Numbered from the stretch's first letter, positions 8,189-15,863 are shown. The stretch: 27,104 nucleotides of DNA from WQUF01 sp031549525 (GCA_031549525.1 JAVBPQ010000135.1:1-27104); one strand, 5' to 3'. Made by a program: numbers and translations. Notes: generated by a model not told the origin, from the letters alone.

Positions 8189-8947
8189 CTATCTTAAAAA
8201 TCCATATTTTTCAAAGATAGCCATAGCTTCCTCTGAAAATAAAAAATTAGAAAAATCCTCTGATTGTTTTTGATACTTTGTAGCTTTTACTATGCCTATT
8301 GGATATGTAACTAGAGTATGAGACTCTGGTGGTGCTGAAATTACTATCTTTACGCTCTTTGATATAATGGCATCAGTCTTATAAACCATACCTGCCTCTG
8401 CATTTTCGCCTTCAACCCAAGTTAAAACTTCTTTTACATCCTTCCCATAAACTGCTTTTTTGACTACATCATCATACATATTATAAAATTTTAAAATTTC
8501 CTCTGAGTATTGACCTACAGGAACAGATTTTGGCTCTCCCAGTGCTACCTTCTTAATAGAATCCATTTTTAAATCCTCAAATCCTTTTATCTTTGAATTT
8601 AAAGGCGCTATAAGTACTACTTCATTTTTTAATAAGTCCTTATTAGAATTAGAAAGCAAAAGATCTTTTTCCAAAAGTGCATTCATCTGCTTTTTACCTG
8701 CAGAGATAAAAACATCAGCAGGTGCTCCTTGTTCAATTTGTTGCTGAAGAGTTCCTGATGCTCCAAAGTTAAAGCTTAGAGTTATATTTGGATATTTTTT
8801 CGAATAAATATCTCCTATTTCTCCTAAAGAATCTTTTAAACTTGCTGCAGCGGAAACAGTTAAAGTAATTTTTTCTGCACCACTACCTGCACATCCTATT
8901 GCAAAGAACATGATGCTTAACAAAAAAATAGATATAAACCTTTTCAC
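8189..8947 (-). CDS. modA: ModA, molybdate-binding lipoprotein
   Basis: The extracellular binding protein that captures molybdate or tungstate and delivers it to ModB. A lipoprotein signal is clear: MKRFISIFLLSIMFFAIGC with the acylated cysteine at residue 19. The mature part has the family motif AAASLKDSLGEI (about 33-44), followed by FNFGASGTLQQQIEQGAPAD, whose Ser and the earlier AAS serine usually contact the oxyanion. The 252-residue length is typical. The start is GTG 8947 with AAGGAG nine bases upstream. Expression is probably driven by the perfect promoter at 9044-9072 and controlled by the divergent HTH/PBP-like regulator. Confidence 0.95.
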   Translation of the reverse strand: MKRFISIFLLSIMFFAIGCAGSGAEKITLTVSAAASLKDSLGEIGDIYSKKYPNITLSFNFGASGTLQQQIEQGAPADVFISAGKKQMNALLEKDLLLSNSNKDLLKNEVVLIAPLNSKIKGFEDLKMDSIKKVALGEPKSVPVGQYSEEILKFYNMYDDVVKKAVYGKDVKEVLTWVEGENAEAGMVYKTDAIISKSVKIVISAPPESHTLVTYPIGIVKATKYQKQSEDFSNFLFSEEAMAIFEKYGFLR

Positions 8948-8974
8948 TCAACCACTCTCCTTAAAAATATAAAT

Positions 8975-9038
8975 ATATATAACATGATTAAATATACTTA
9001 TATATTACTTTTTAGTTATTTTATATTATGTTATATAT
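8975..9038. repeat. Inverted repeat in the modA-regulator intergenic region, possible operator pair
   Basis: ATATATAACAT at 8975-8985 and its exact reverse complement ATGTTATATAT at 9028-9038 are 42 bases apart. The right-hand copy lies at the predicted transcription start of modA, the left-hand copy in the modA leader. The half-site resembles the (CG)TTATATA half of the enterobacterial ModE box, although the regulator here is not a ModE protein. They could be two operator half-sites, a DNA-looping pair or a leader hairpin. A+T-rich composition makes chance possible. Confidence 0.45.
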
Positions 9039-9043
9039 TTTAG

Positions 9044-9072
9044 ATTATAGGATCGCTTGACTTTAATGTCAA
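9044..9072 (-). promoter_or_regulatory. Sigma-A promoter of modA-modB
   Basis: Read on the minus strand, TTGACA (complement of 9067-9072) and TATAAT (complement of 9044-9049) are separated by exactly 17 bases, a perfect consensus match. Transcription would start near 9037, leaving a leader of about 90 bases before the modA GTG at 8947. The -35 box lies inside a palindrome at 9056-9073. Confidence 0.85.
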
Positions 9073-9073
9073 G
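9056..9073. promoter_or_regulatory. Palindrome over the modA -35 box, candidate operator
   Basis: CTTGAC (9056-9061) and GTCAAG (9068-9073) are perfect inverted repeats around TTTAAT. On the minus strand the right arm contains the TTGACA -35 element of modAB, so a protein bound here would block RNA polymerase. It lies 45 bases upstream of the divergent regulator gene, a good place for shared control. That the site is bound by the adjacent HTH/PBP-like regulator is inference. Confidence 0.5.
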
Positions 9074-9117
9074 ATGTTTTACCCTAAATTTAAAGTTAAG
9101 CAAGGAAGTGTTATACC

Positions 9118-9993
9118 ATGGATAGTAAATCTATGACACCAGAAGAAGTAGCTCTATCTCTTAATATAACAAAAAATACAGTCTACCAGATGATAAAACG
9201 AGGAGAGCTTACTGCTTATAGGGTAGGACGCAAGCTAAGAATAGATGAAAAGGATATTAATAAATATAAATTTAAAATGCAAGATCAAGGTGTTTATTAT
9301 ACAGAGAACAAGGATAATGACACATTTATAATATGTGGTCAAGATATGATACTTGATATATTATGCCGTCATATGGAAGAAGAGAATCCAAATACAAAGA
9401 TACTTCGCTCATATAAAGGAAGTTACAATGGGCTATATGCTCTTTATAATGATCAAGTTAATGTAGCAAGCTGCCATCTTTGGGATGGGGATTCTAATAC
9501 ATACAATAAGATATATATAAAAGGATTGCTTCCAGGGATGTCTTTTAAAATAATTCCTTTAGTAAAAAGGCAAGTTGGTTTTTACACAAAAAAAGGAAAT
9601 CCGAAAAATATAAAAGGATGGGAAGATTTAGAAAGAGATGATATAAGATTTATAAATAGAGAAAAAGGAAGCGGAATACGAGTTCTTGTAGATGAACATA
9701 TACGGCTTAGGAAAATAAATTCAAATAAAATATCTGGGTATAATGACATTGCAACTTCTCATATTTTAGTAGCATCATCTATTGCAAAAGGTGATTATGA
9801 TTATGGAATTGGAAATGAAAAATGCGCAAAACAAGTAAATGGTATAGATTTTATTCCAATTCAAAAGGAAAATTATGATATAGTAATCAGAGAAAAAGAT
9901 TTAAATACTCCTATGATTCAAAGCATGCTCTTTATAATAAATTCTGAAAAGTTTAAAAAAGAAATTATAAACTTAGGAGACTATGAATTATAG
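9118..9993 (+). CDS. HTH (excisionase-type) regulator with PBP-like ligand domain, probable molybdate/tungstate-responsive regulator
   Basis: A one-component cytoplasmic regulator of 291 residues. Residues 1-51 are a MerR/excisionase-type helix-turn-helix (MTPEEVALSLNITKNTVYQMIKRGELTAYRVGRKLRIDEKDI is one continuous match to the HTH_17 pattern, residues 6-48). From about 70 on, it resembles the PBP-like domain (PF12727 type) related to periplasmic molybdate/tungstate-binding proteins and also found on some MoeA proteins: NVASCHLWDGDSNTYN, GFYTKKGNP, FINREKGSGIRVLVDEH. Such proteins are commonly encoded next to molybdate or tungstate transport genes. It is divergent from modA across a 170-bp region with a perfect modA promoter and two sets of inverted repeats, so I infer that it senses the oxyanion and controls modAB and perhaps itself. 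The ATG follows AAGGAAG nine bases upstream. A bidirectional terminator follows. Confidence 0.9.
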   Translation: MDSKSMTPEEVALSLNITKNTVYQMIKRGELTAYRVGRKLRIDEKDINKYKFKMQDQGVYYTENKDNDTFIICGQDMILDILCRHMEEENPNTKILRSYKGSYNGLYALYNDQVNVASCHLWDGDSNTYNKIYIKGLLPGMSFKIIPLVKRQVGFYTKKGNPKNIKGWEDLERDDIRFINREKGSGIRVLVDEHIRLRKINSNKISGYNDIATSHILVASSIAKGDYDYGIGNEKCAKQVNGIDFIPIQKENYDIVIREKDLNTPMIQSMLFIINSEKFKKEIINLGDYEL

Positions 9994-9998
9994 TCAAA

Positions 9999-10043
9999 AA
10001 AGCTAGCAGAGGTAATTTTTAGTTAGCTCTCTCTGCTAGCTTT
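9999..10043. terminator. Bidirectional terminator between the mod regulator and the YARHG gene
   Basis: Arms AAAGCTAGCAGAG (9999-10011) and CTCTGCTAGCTTT (10031-10043) make a perfect 13-bp stem. It is flanked by TTTCTTTTAAA on the plus strand and by AAAAA (U-run on the minus strand) on the left, and lies between two convergent genes, so it can serve both. Confidence 0.85.
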
Positions 10044-10082
10044 CTTTTAAATATAAAATCAAAAAATATGAGTACTAATGTG

Positions 10083-11033
10083 TTAATTAATCCATTTCAT
10101 CTTCTTTTCATGGCTCAATATTATGGCAATATTGCCTCTTTCAATATCATTAAAAAGTCCTTCATTAAAGTCAGGATTTATTTTATACCAGCTTTGTGAT
10201 AAAAAATAATTTTTTAAATTTTGACTTTTAAATGAATATCCATGCCTTGCATAAATTTCATTTCTTAAAATTTCGCAGGATTCTTTTTTTAAAGATTTTA
10301 AATAAGCTTCTGTTACATATTCTTTATCATATTTATAAACTAAATCAGGTATATAGTCATCCACAGGGTTTACTTCATCGTCGTAATTATTATCAGCTAT
10401 TACAGGGTATCCTTGCCAACCTCTTTCTTTCATATAAAATTCTATTATTGAAATATTGCCTTTTTCAACATCATTTAAAGAGCCAAAACTAAAATTCTCA
10501 AGAGGTTTGTACCAATTTTTCTCTTTAAAGTAATCATTTACAGTTTCATCAGAAAATATAAGACCATGTCTTGCATAAATTTCATTTCTTAAATTTCCTA
10601 TGGTCTTTTCATCTAAATTTTCAAGGTAAGTTTCAGTTAAATATTCACTGCTCCATGGATATTTCTCTAAAATTATGGAGGTATTGCTAACAGGTTCAGC
10701 AGAAGTTGCTAAATCATTCTTGTCTTGAATTACATAAAAAAATATTGCTGTAAACATAACAATTAGTATAAAGCAAACAAATAATCCAATTTTTGATGTT
10801 TTTGCAAGATTTTTTCTTGATTTCCTTTGACTAGTTTTATTCACTATTAACTTAACAAATGAATAAAGGATTTTAGAAAGTACAACCAATATTATTATAT
10901 ATATTATAAGAAATATCAAATTTTTGCCCATTAAAATATTAAAAATTTTATCAAAAAAAGAAAAAATGTAACTTATATTATAAAAAAACATACCATTAAA
11001 TAAAAAAAACATTCTATCTATAATACTACACAA
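10083..11033 (-). CDS. Membrane protein with two YARHG domains
   Basis: A 316-residue protein with hydrophobic segments at about residues 37-63 and 81-103, then a mostly polar region carrying two similar repeats of about 70 residues: the first around 126-199 with NEIYARHGLIF at 150-160, the second around 236-308 with NEIYARHGYSF at 258-268. Each repeat continues with a YF...WY segment and a NDVEKGNI/NDIERGNI segment. These are YARHG domains, a module of unknown function usually found on the outside of the cell. The topology, with the repeats after the second membrane helix, fits an extracytoplasmic location. The start is TTG 11033, with AAGGTGA seven bases upstream. It looks monocistronic and shares a terminator with the convergent mod regulator. 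I cannot assign a substrate or process. Confidence 0.88.
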   Translation of the reverse strand: MCSIIDRMFFLFNGMFFYNISYIFSFFDKIFNILMGKNLIFLIIYIIILVVLSKILYSFVKLIVNKTSQRKSRKNLAKTSKIGLFVCFILIVMFTAIFFYVIQDKNDLATSAEPVSNTSIILEKYPWSSEYLTETYLENLDEKTIGNLRNEIYARHGLIFSDETVNDYFKEKNWYKPLENFSFGSLNDVEKGNISIIEFYMKERGWQGYPVIADNNYDDEVNPVDDYIPDLVYKYDKEYVTEAYLKSLKKESCEILRNEIYARHGYSFKSQNLKNYFLSQSWYKINPDFNEGLFNDIERGNIAIILSHEKKMKWIN

Positions 11034-11262
11034 ATTACTTCACCTTATCTCATAATCTCTAATATATATTAAATATATTATCATAAATATGCTATAAAAT
11101 CAATTTAAAATAAACCAATAAAAATTGTCAATAAATAGAATGAATTGGTTTTTAATAATAAGAATATTTGTACTTTTTAAACATTATATGTATTTTAATA
11201 TACAATTATAATTTTCTATAATTTGTTTATATATCTATTCTTAAATGCTTATCTTTAAGATT

Positions 11263-11460
11263 TTACTTTGGAATGTACGCTTTTAAAATATACTCTAAAT
11301 TATTTAAAGTTTTTTTAAGCAATTCATATTCTTTGTAAGGCATCAATACTAAATTTTCATTATTACCAGTTATTATCATCAAAGTCTCCCTTTTGTTCAT
11401 TATTTTATCGCAGAAATCTCCAAAATTATTGTTTACATTATCATAATTTTCAATTAACAT
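11263..11460 (-). CDS. Orphan Phd/YefM-type antitoxin-like small protein
   Basis: A 65-residue protein resembling Phd/YefM antitoxins. It has the typical order of a short helix region with NNFGDFCDKIM, a beta segment ETLMIITGNNENLVLMPYKEYELL equivalent to the family's ITrNGkpvavLmS.eeYe.L, and a C-terminal helix KKTLNNLEYIL like the usual ETLYLL. It starts at ATG 11460 with a strong AAGGAGG (complement of 11470-11476) nine bases upstream, so it is translated well. In complete systems a RelE/YoeB-type toxin follows directly, but the 229 bases downstream contain no open frame of toxin length. A weak 7-bp A+T hairpin (11239-11260) lies just after the stop. It may be a solitary antitoxin, a remnant, or a regulator. 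The family assignment rests on short motifs. Confidence 0.7.
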   Translation of the reverse strand: MLIENYDNVNNNFGDFCDKIMNKRETLMIITGNNENLVLMPYKEYELLKKTLNNLEYILKAYIPK

Positions 11461-11764
11461 TGCTAAAAGCCTCCTTTATTTTAAAATAAATAATTTGTTT
11501 TTAAATCCATAAATTTCTATAACTATTTATTAAATATAAATACAATTATAATATAAAAGTTAAAATTTTTCTAATATTTGGAATATAAAAAATAAATAAA
11601 TATAAATTAAAGTTTAACTTTCTTTTAGTTCTAATTTTCAATTTTAAATAAAACATGTGAGAACTACACCCTCTAATCTTTAAAATGGCTATTGATTATA
11701 AATTTTAAGGTTATAAAATTAAATTAGTTCACAACGATTCAGCATGTACAAGGAAGTGATAATT
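11461..11764. other. 304-bp A+T-rich intergenic region upstream of the sugar ABC operon
   Basis: This gap separates the divergent antitoxin-like gene from the ABC ATPase gene. It has no credible open frame. It should contain promoters in both directions, but no pair matches the sigma-A consensus well; a TTGATT (11692-11697) followed by TATAAA (11712-11717) has a spacing of only 14. A near-perfect 13-base palindrome AAAGTT-T-AACTTT lies at 11609-11621 and could be an operator. The region from about 11640 to 11740 is less A+T-rich than the rest and is the likely regulatory leader. Confidence 0.4.
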
Positions 11765-13285
11765 TTGCAGAAATATCTTGTGGAGCTTGCAAACGTATCC
11801 AAGTCTTTTCCTGGCGTAAAAGCATTAGATGAAGTTTCCTTTAATTTAAAAGAAGGGGAAGTTCATGCACTCTTAGGAGAAAATGGAGCAGGAAAATCTA
11901 CACTTATGAAGATAATGAGTGGAATTTATGAAAAAGATTCAGGAGATTTTAAAGTCTCTGGAACTAAGGTAGAAGGATTGAATCCTAAAAAAGCTCAAGA
12001 GCTTGGAATTGCAATTATACATCAAGAGCTTAATATGTGCCAACATTTAACTGTAGCTGAAAATATGTTTCTTGGAAGGGAAGAATCTAAATTTGGATAT
12101 ATCCTTACCTCAAATATGAACAAAAAAGCAAAAGAAATGCTGGATATATTTCATTTAGATATAGATCCTAAGACAGTATTATCAAAGTTGCCAGTTTCAA
12201 AACAGCAGATGGTTGAAATTGCAAAAGCTATTTCTACAAATGCTCGTGTCATTATAATGGACGAACCTACTTCTTCTTTAACTGAAAGAGAAATCACGGA
12301 ATTATTTGAAATAATTAAAAAATTAAAAAATTCAAATTGTGGAATAGTGTATATATCCCACAGACTCGATGAATTAAAATATATTGTGGATAGAGTCACT
12401 ATTTTAAGAGATGGAAAGTTTGTTTTAACAAAAGATTTTAATGATACATCTATTGAAGAGATCATATCAAATATGGTAGGTCGACAGATAAAAGAAAAAT
12501 ACCCAAGAATTCAGTGCAAACAGGGTAAAAAAATACTTGAAGTCAAAAATTTAAATGCAGGTAAGCTTGTAAAAAATGTATCCTTTAACTTGTATGAAGG
12601 AGAAATAGTAGGATTTGCAGGGTTAATAGGAGCAGGGCGTACGGAACTTGTCCGAGCTTTGTTTGGAGTAGATAAAATTGATAGTGGCGAGATAATCTTA
12701 ACTAATAAAACTCTTTCCATAAAGACTCCTATGGATTCTATTAAAGCTGGTATGGCTTGCGCTCCTGAAGATAGAAAAAAAGAAGGGTTATGTACAAAAT
12801 TAAGCGTAAGAGAAAATATAGCACTTGCTAACTTAGATACTATTTGTGATTTTTTTGGAGTGATTAATAGAAAAAAAGAAGTAAAAATAACAGATAAGGC
12901 CATACATGATTTAAAAATAAAAACACCAAGTCAAACTCAAGAGGTTATGAATTTATCAGGTGGAAATCAACAAAAGATAGTAATAGGCAAATGGCTCGTT
13001 CGAAATGCTAAAATAGTTATTTTTGACGAACCTACAAGAGGTATCGATGTAGCTGCAAAGGTTGAAATTTATAATCTTATGAACGAATTAAAGGAATCAG
13101 GGATTGGAGTTATGTTTGTATCATCTGAAATGCCAGAAATACTAGGTATGAGCGATAGAGTAATAGTCATGTGCAATGGATATATAACAGGAGAATTTGA
13201 CATAAAAGAAGCAACTCAAGAAAAAATAATGCGCTATGCAACTGAATATCATCATGGAAAAGAGGTGAATGAAAATGCAGGGTAA
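11765..13285 (+). CDS. Sugar ABC transporter ATP-binding protein, MglA/RbsA family, two intact-looking domains
   Basis: The cytoplasmic ATPase of a CUT2-type sugar importer (506 residues, typical length). Domain 1 has Walker A GENGAGKST (38-46), Walker B IIMDEPTSSL (164-171 region) and switch His199 in YISHR; its signature is LPVSKQQMVEIAKA, non-canonical in the same way as MglA of enteric bacteria. Domain 2 has the family's variant Walker A GLIGAGRTE (286-294), signature LSGGNQQK and Walker B IFDEPTRGID. I choose TTG 11765, giving MQKYLVELANVSKSFPG, because AGGAAGTGA at 11751-11759 is well placed for it; the longer frame from ATG 11744 has no ribosome binding site. The permease overlaps its end, showing coupling. 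The substrate is unknown. It contrasts with the eroded relative at 6110-7519. Confidence 0.93.
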   Translation: MQKYLVELANVSKSFPGVKALDEVSFNLKEGEVHALLGENGAGKSTLMKIMSGIYEKDSGDFKVSGTKVEGLNPKKAQELGIAIIHQELNMCQHLTVAENMFLGREESKFGYILTSNMNKKAKEMLDIFHLDIDPKTVLSKLPVSKQQMVEIAKAISTNARVIIMDEPTSSLTEREITELFEIIKKLKNSNCGIVYISHRLDELKYIVDRVTILRDGKFVLTKDFNDTSIEEIISNMVGRQIKEKYPRIQCKQGKKILEVKNLNAGKLVKNVSFNLYEGEIVGFAGLIGAGRTELVRALFGVDKIDSGEIILTNKTLSIKTPMDSIKAGMACAPEDRKKEGLCTKLSVRENIALANLDTICDFFGVINRKKEVKITDKAIHDLKIKTPSQTQEVMNLSGGNQQKIVIGKWLVRNAKIVIFDEPTRGIDVAAKVEIYNLMNELKESGIGVMFVSSEMPEILGMSDRVIVMCNGYITGEFDIKEATQEKIMRYATEYHHGKEVNENAG

Positions 13286-14339
13286 ATCAAATGAAAATTC
13301 TTCAAATTTTAAAGGCTTTATACAAGAAATATTAGCAGCAAGAGGTATGGGTCAGGTTATATCTGTAACATGTGCTCTCATTGTTATGGTAATAATATTT
13401 GGTATCATAAATCCAAGGTTTTTATCTAAAGATAATATAGATAATCTTTTACGACAAGTAGCACCTATTTTGATAATAGGAATAGGACAATCCTATGTTT
13501 TAATAACTGGTGGAATAGATTTATCAATTGGATCTGTTGCAGGGATGAGCTGCATGGTATCTGCAACTCTTATGATAAAGGGTAATATATTTGGCTTTCC
13601 ACAAGGAGCATGGGTTATCCTAGTAACAATCTTAACCATTTTATCTTGTATATGCATTGGTTTTATAAATGGAATATTGGTTTCAAAAGCAAAATTACCT
13701 GCATTTATTGCAACCCTTGGTACCATGATCATAGCAAGAGGTATAGCACAGCTTGTAAATGGCAAGAACACTGATAGCATAAGTTCAAATGGTTTTAGAC
13801 AGTTTTTCTATTATGGAAAAGCAGGGATTTTTGCTCCTGTTTGGATTGCACTAATATTATTTATAGTCTTTGCTTTTATCTTATCTGCTACTAAAACAGG
13901 ACGTCATACCTATGCTATAGGGAGCAATTACGAAGCTGCAAAGTTATCTGGAGTAAATGTCATAGTTGCAGAAGCCAAAGTGTATATATTCAGCTCTTTT
14001 TTAGCATCTATTGTTGGACTCATTTTAATGGCTCAGAGCGGAATGGGAACTATGGATTCAGGTACTGGATATGAATTAAACGCTGTTGCTGCATCTGTTA
14101 TCGGAGGAGTAAGCACCATGGGAGGTCAAGGTCTCTTATTCGGAACAGTTATAGGCTCTTTTATATGGGGAGTTTTAAACAACGGACTTCAATTTGCAGG
14201 AGCTCCTCTTGCTCTTAGAAATTTAGTAATAGGTGTGGTTGTAATAATATCTGTTTTAATAGATAGGGTTGCAAGAGGAAATAAAGCGTTTTCAAAGGAA
14301 AATTTTAAATTTTCATTTAAAAATTCTAAAAAAGCCTAA
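13275..14339 (+). CDS. Sugar ABC transporter permease, RbsC/MglC family
   Basis: The membrane subunit of the CUT2 importer, homodimeric in this family. It has about eight to ten hydrophobic segments and the conserved RbsC/MglC motifs: ILIIGIGQSYVLITGGIDLSIGS in the first third, LPAFIATLGTMIIARGIA in the middle, and the cytoplasmic coupling region GSNYEAAKLSGVNV with SVIGGVSTMGGQG after it. Length (354 residues) is normal. The first possible ATG (13269) directly abuts the GAGGTGA site at 13262-13268, so ATG 13275 with seven bases of spacing is the better start. The gene overlaps the ATPase gene by 11 bases and precedes the binding-protein gene by 25 bases. Confidence 0.93.
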   Translation: MQGKSNENSSNFKGFIQEILAARGMGQVISVTCALIVMVIIFGIINPRFLSKDNIDNLLRQVAPILIIGIGQSYVLITGGIDLSIGSVAGMSCMVSATLMIKGNIFGFPQGAWVILVTILTILSCICIGFINGILVSKAKLPAFIATLGTMIIARGIAQLVNGKNTDSISSNGFRQFFYYGKAGIFAPVWIALILFIVFAFILSATKTGRHTYAIGSNYEAAKLSGVNVIVAEAKVYIFSSFLASIVGLILMAQSGMGTMDSGTGYELNAVAASVIGGVSTMGGQGLLFGTVIGSFIWGVLNNGLQFAGAPLALRNLVIGVVVIISVLIDRVARGNKAFSKENFKFSFKNSKKA

Positions 14340-14364
14340 TTAAAAAGAATGGAGTGTATAAAAA

Positions 14365-15363
14365 ATGAAAAAAAAGATTTTATCACTGGCTATGGCAGCT
14401 ATTTTAGGAATTGTAACATTAGCAGGGTGTACAACCTCTGACAATAGTTCAAACACCACTTCATCAGAATCAAATGTAACAAATACTACTGTAGCAAATG
14501 CAGATACAACGACTGCACCAGCTACATCTCAAAATGCAAAAGTTTACCTTATTACAATGGATAGAATGGATCAGCACTGGGTATCTGTAGACCAAGGTGC
14601 AAAAGATATGGCACAAGCTCTAGGAATCGAATATAAATGGGATGCACCTGACGTTAAAGATAATGCAAAACAAATCGAAGCTGTGAACAATGCTGTAGCA
14701 GATGGTGCAAATTTGATTTTGCTTGCAGCAAATGACCCTGTTGCTATTTCTGAAGCTGTTAAAAATGCAAAGGATAAAGATGTTAAGATAATTTATGTGG
14801 ACTCACCTGCAAATGAACCATCAATTACAACATTATCCACTGATAACTATAATGCTGGTAAACTTGCTGGAGAAACCATGCTAAAAGAATTAGAAGCAGC
14901 TGGCCTTACAAGTGGTTCAATCGGTATTATAGGAGTAAATACAGCAACAAATTCAACCATGAATCGTGAAAATGGATTTAAAGAAGCAATTGAAGCAAAA
15001 GGCGGATATACTTTGCTTGTAACTGAATATAAGGATGGTAATGCTGCAGCATCTCAAGAAGCAGCTGCAGGATTTATTACAGCAAATGATAATTTAGTAG
15101 GATTATATGGTACAAATGAAGGCTCAACTGTAGGAGTTGGAAATGCTATTAAAGCAGCTTCTGGAAAAAATATAATTGGAATTGGTTTTGATAAATCAGA
15201 TTCAATATTAGGCCTCCTCCAAGATGGAAGCTTAAAGGCTGCTATGGCTCAAAATCCATATACAATGGGATTTTTAGGAATGGCTCAAGCTTATGCTTCA
15301 TTAAAAGGATATAGCACAGGCCCTGCTGTTATAGATACAGGAGTTTCAATTTTAACAAAATAG
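14365..15363 (+). CDS. Sugar-binding lipoprotein of the CUT2 ABC transporter (RbsB-like)
   Basis: The extracellular substrate-binding protein of the preceding ATPase and permease. A lipoprotein signal is clear, MKKKILSLAMAAILGIVTLAGC, with Cys22 followed by a Thr/Ser/Asn-rich linker to about residue 50. The mature part is a type I periplasmic-binding fold (Peripla_BP_4): KVYLITMDRMDQHWVSVDQG at the first strand, ADGANLILLAANDPVAISEAV, IIYVDSPANEPSITTLSTDNYNAG, GSIGIIGVNTATNSTMNREN and GIGFDKSDSILGLLQDG. Trp73 and Asp138 of these segments are in positions that often touch sugar. The ligand cannot be named; MDRMDQHW differs from typical ribose and galactose proteins. GGAGTG lies eight bases before the ATG. 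A strong terminator follows. Confidence 0.93.
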   Translation: MKKKILSLAMAAILGIVTLAGCTTSDNSSNTTSSESNVTNTTVANADTTTAPATSQNAKVYLITMDRMDQHWVSVDQGAKDMAQALGIEYKWDAPDVKDNAKQIEAVNNAVADGANLILLAANDPVAISEAVKNAKDKDVKIIYVDSPANEPSITTLSTDNYNAGKLAGETMLKELEAAGLTSGSIGIIGVNTATNSTMNRENGFKEAIEAKGGYTLLVTEYKDGNAAASQEAAAGFITANDNLVGLYGTNEGSTVGVGNAIKAASGKNIIGIGFDKSDSILGLLQDGSLKAAMAQNPYTMGFLGMAQAYASLKGYSTGPAVIDTGVSILTK

Positions 15364-15379
15364 TAAAATTAAATCTAAT

Positions 15380-15416
15380 TTGTGGGTAATATATCTTGAA
15401 AATATATTACCCACAA
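15380..15416 (+). terminator. Terminator of the CUT2 sugar ABC operon
   Basis: Arms TTGTGGGTAATATAT (15380-15394) and ATATATTACCCACAA (15402-15416) form a perfect 15-bp stem with a 7-base loop, 16 bases after the binding-protein stop, followed by TTCTTTATTTC. Confidence 0.88.
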
Positions 15417-15586
15417 TTCTTTATTTCTAAAAATCGTCAATATAATTTTTGATTCTTATCTATAAAGTCGATAAAAATAATTTTAACTCATTTTATAAAA
15501 CACAAAACCTTAATTTTATGAATATAATATGTCTTATTAAGTAAATATAAATATAATTTATTTATAAACATTAAGGAGGCTAAAAT

Positions 15587-15841
15587 ATGTCAAAAAATAT
15601 AAATTTAGAAACTATAACTTTAGATGATTTTGAAAAATTAGAAGATGTAGTTGCACCATGTTATAAAATGCAAAGCCTTATGTCAGCTTACTATAAACTA
15701 GCTGCAGCTTATAATGCATCAACAGCATATGCAAACTACCAAGCAATACCAACAAGCTATCAAGCTTCAATACCTCTTGATGCTTCTTCAATTCCTTCAG
15801 GTCAAACAGCTATACCATCAGGTATGTTAGCTGGATATTAA
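15587..15841 (+). CDS. Small Ala/Ser/Tyr-rich protein with IP(S/T) repeats, function unknown
   Basis: An 84-residue protein I do not recognise. The N-terminal 20 residues (SKNINLETITLDDFEKLEDV) are acidic and leader-like. A hydrophobic and small-residue part with the only Cys (Cys25) and several Tyr follows (about 26-52). The C-terminal part is made of loose repeats around Ile-Pro: QAIPTS, QASIPL, SSIPSG, TAIPSG, ending LAGY. There are no basic residues after Lys38. A very strong AAGGAGG lies seven bases before the ATG, and the gene has its own upstream gap and downstream hairpin, so it is a real, probably well-expressed, single-gene unit. A precursor of a modified peptide or a secreted or structural small protein are both possible. 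No leader peptidase, radical-SAM or cyclase gene is adjacent; a GNAT acetyltransferase and a methyltransferase-like membrane protein are. Confidence 0.75.
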   Translation: MSKNINLETITLDDFEKLEDVVAPCYKMQSLMSAYYKLAAAYNASTAYANYQAIPTSYQASIPLDASSIPSGQTAIPSGMLAGY

Positions 15842-15863
15842 ATAACAATTAAATAACACATTT

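Noticed and set aside
10232..10492. Plus-strand frame of 86 codons inside the YARHG gene
   Set aside because: It is opposite the duplicated YARHG domains, which explain the conservation; the His/Tyr-rich product looks like a shadow.
11034..11262. Toxin gene following the Phd/YefM-like gene
   Set aside because: I read this stretch on the minus strand and found only short, stop-rich frames.
11729..11742. Possible CcpA cre site (TCACAACGATTCAG) before the sugar ABC operon
   Set aside because: It differs from the cre consensus at four defined positions, so it is not supportable.
12511..12903. Antisense open frame of 130 codons inside the sugar ABC ATPase gene
   Set aside because: The plus strand is a clear two-domain ABC ATPase there; the antisense frame has no family resemblance or translation signals.
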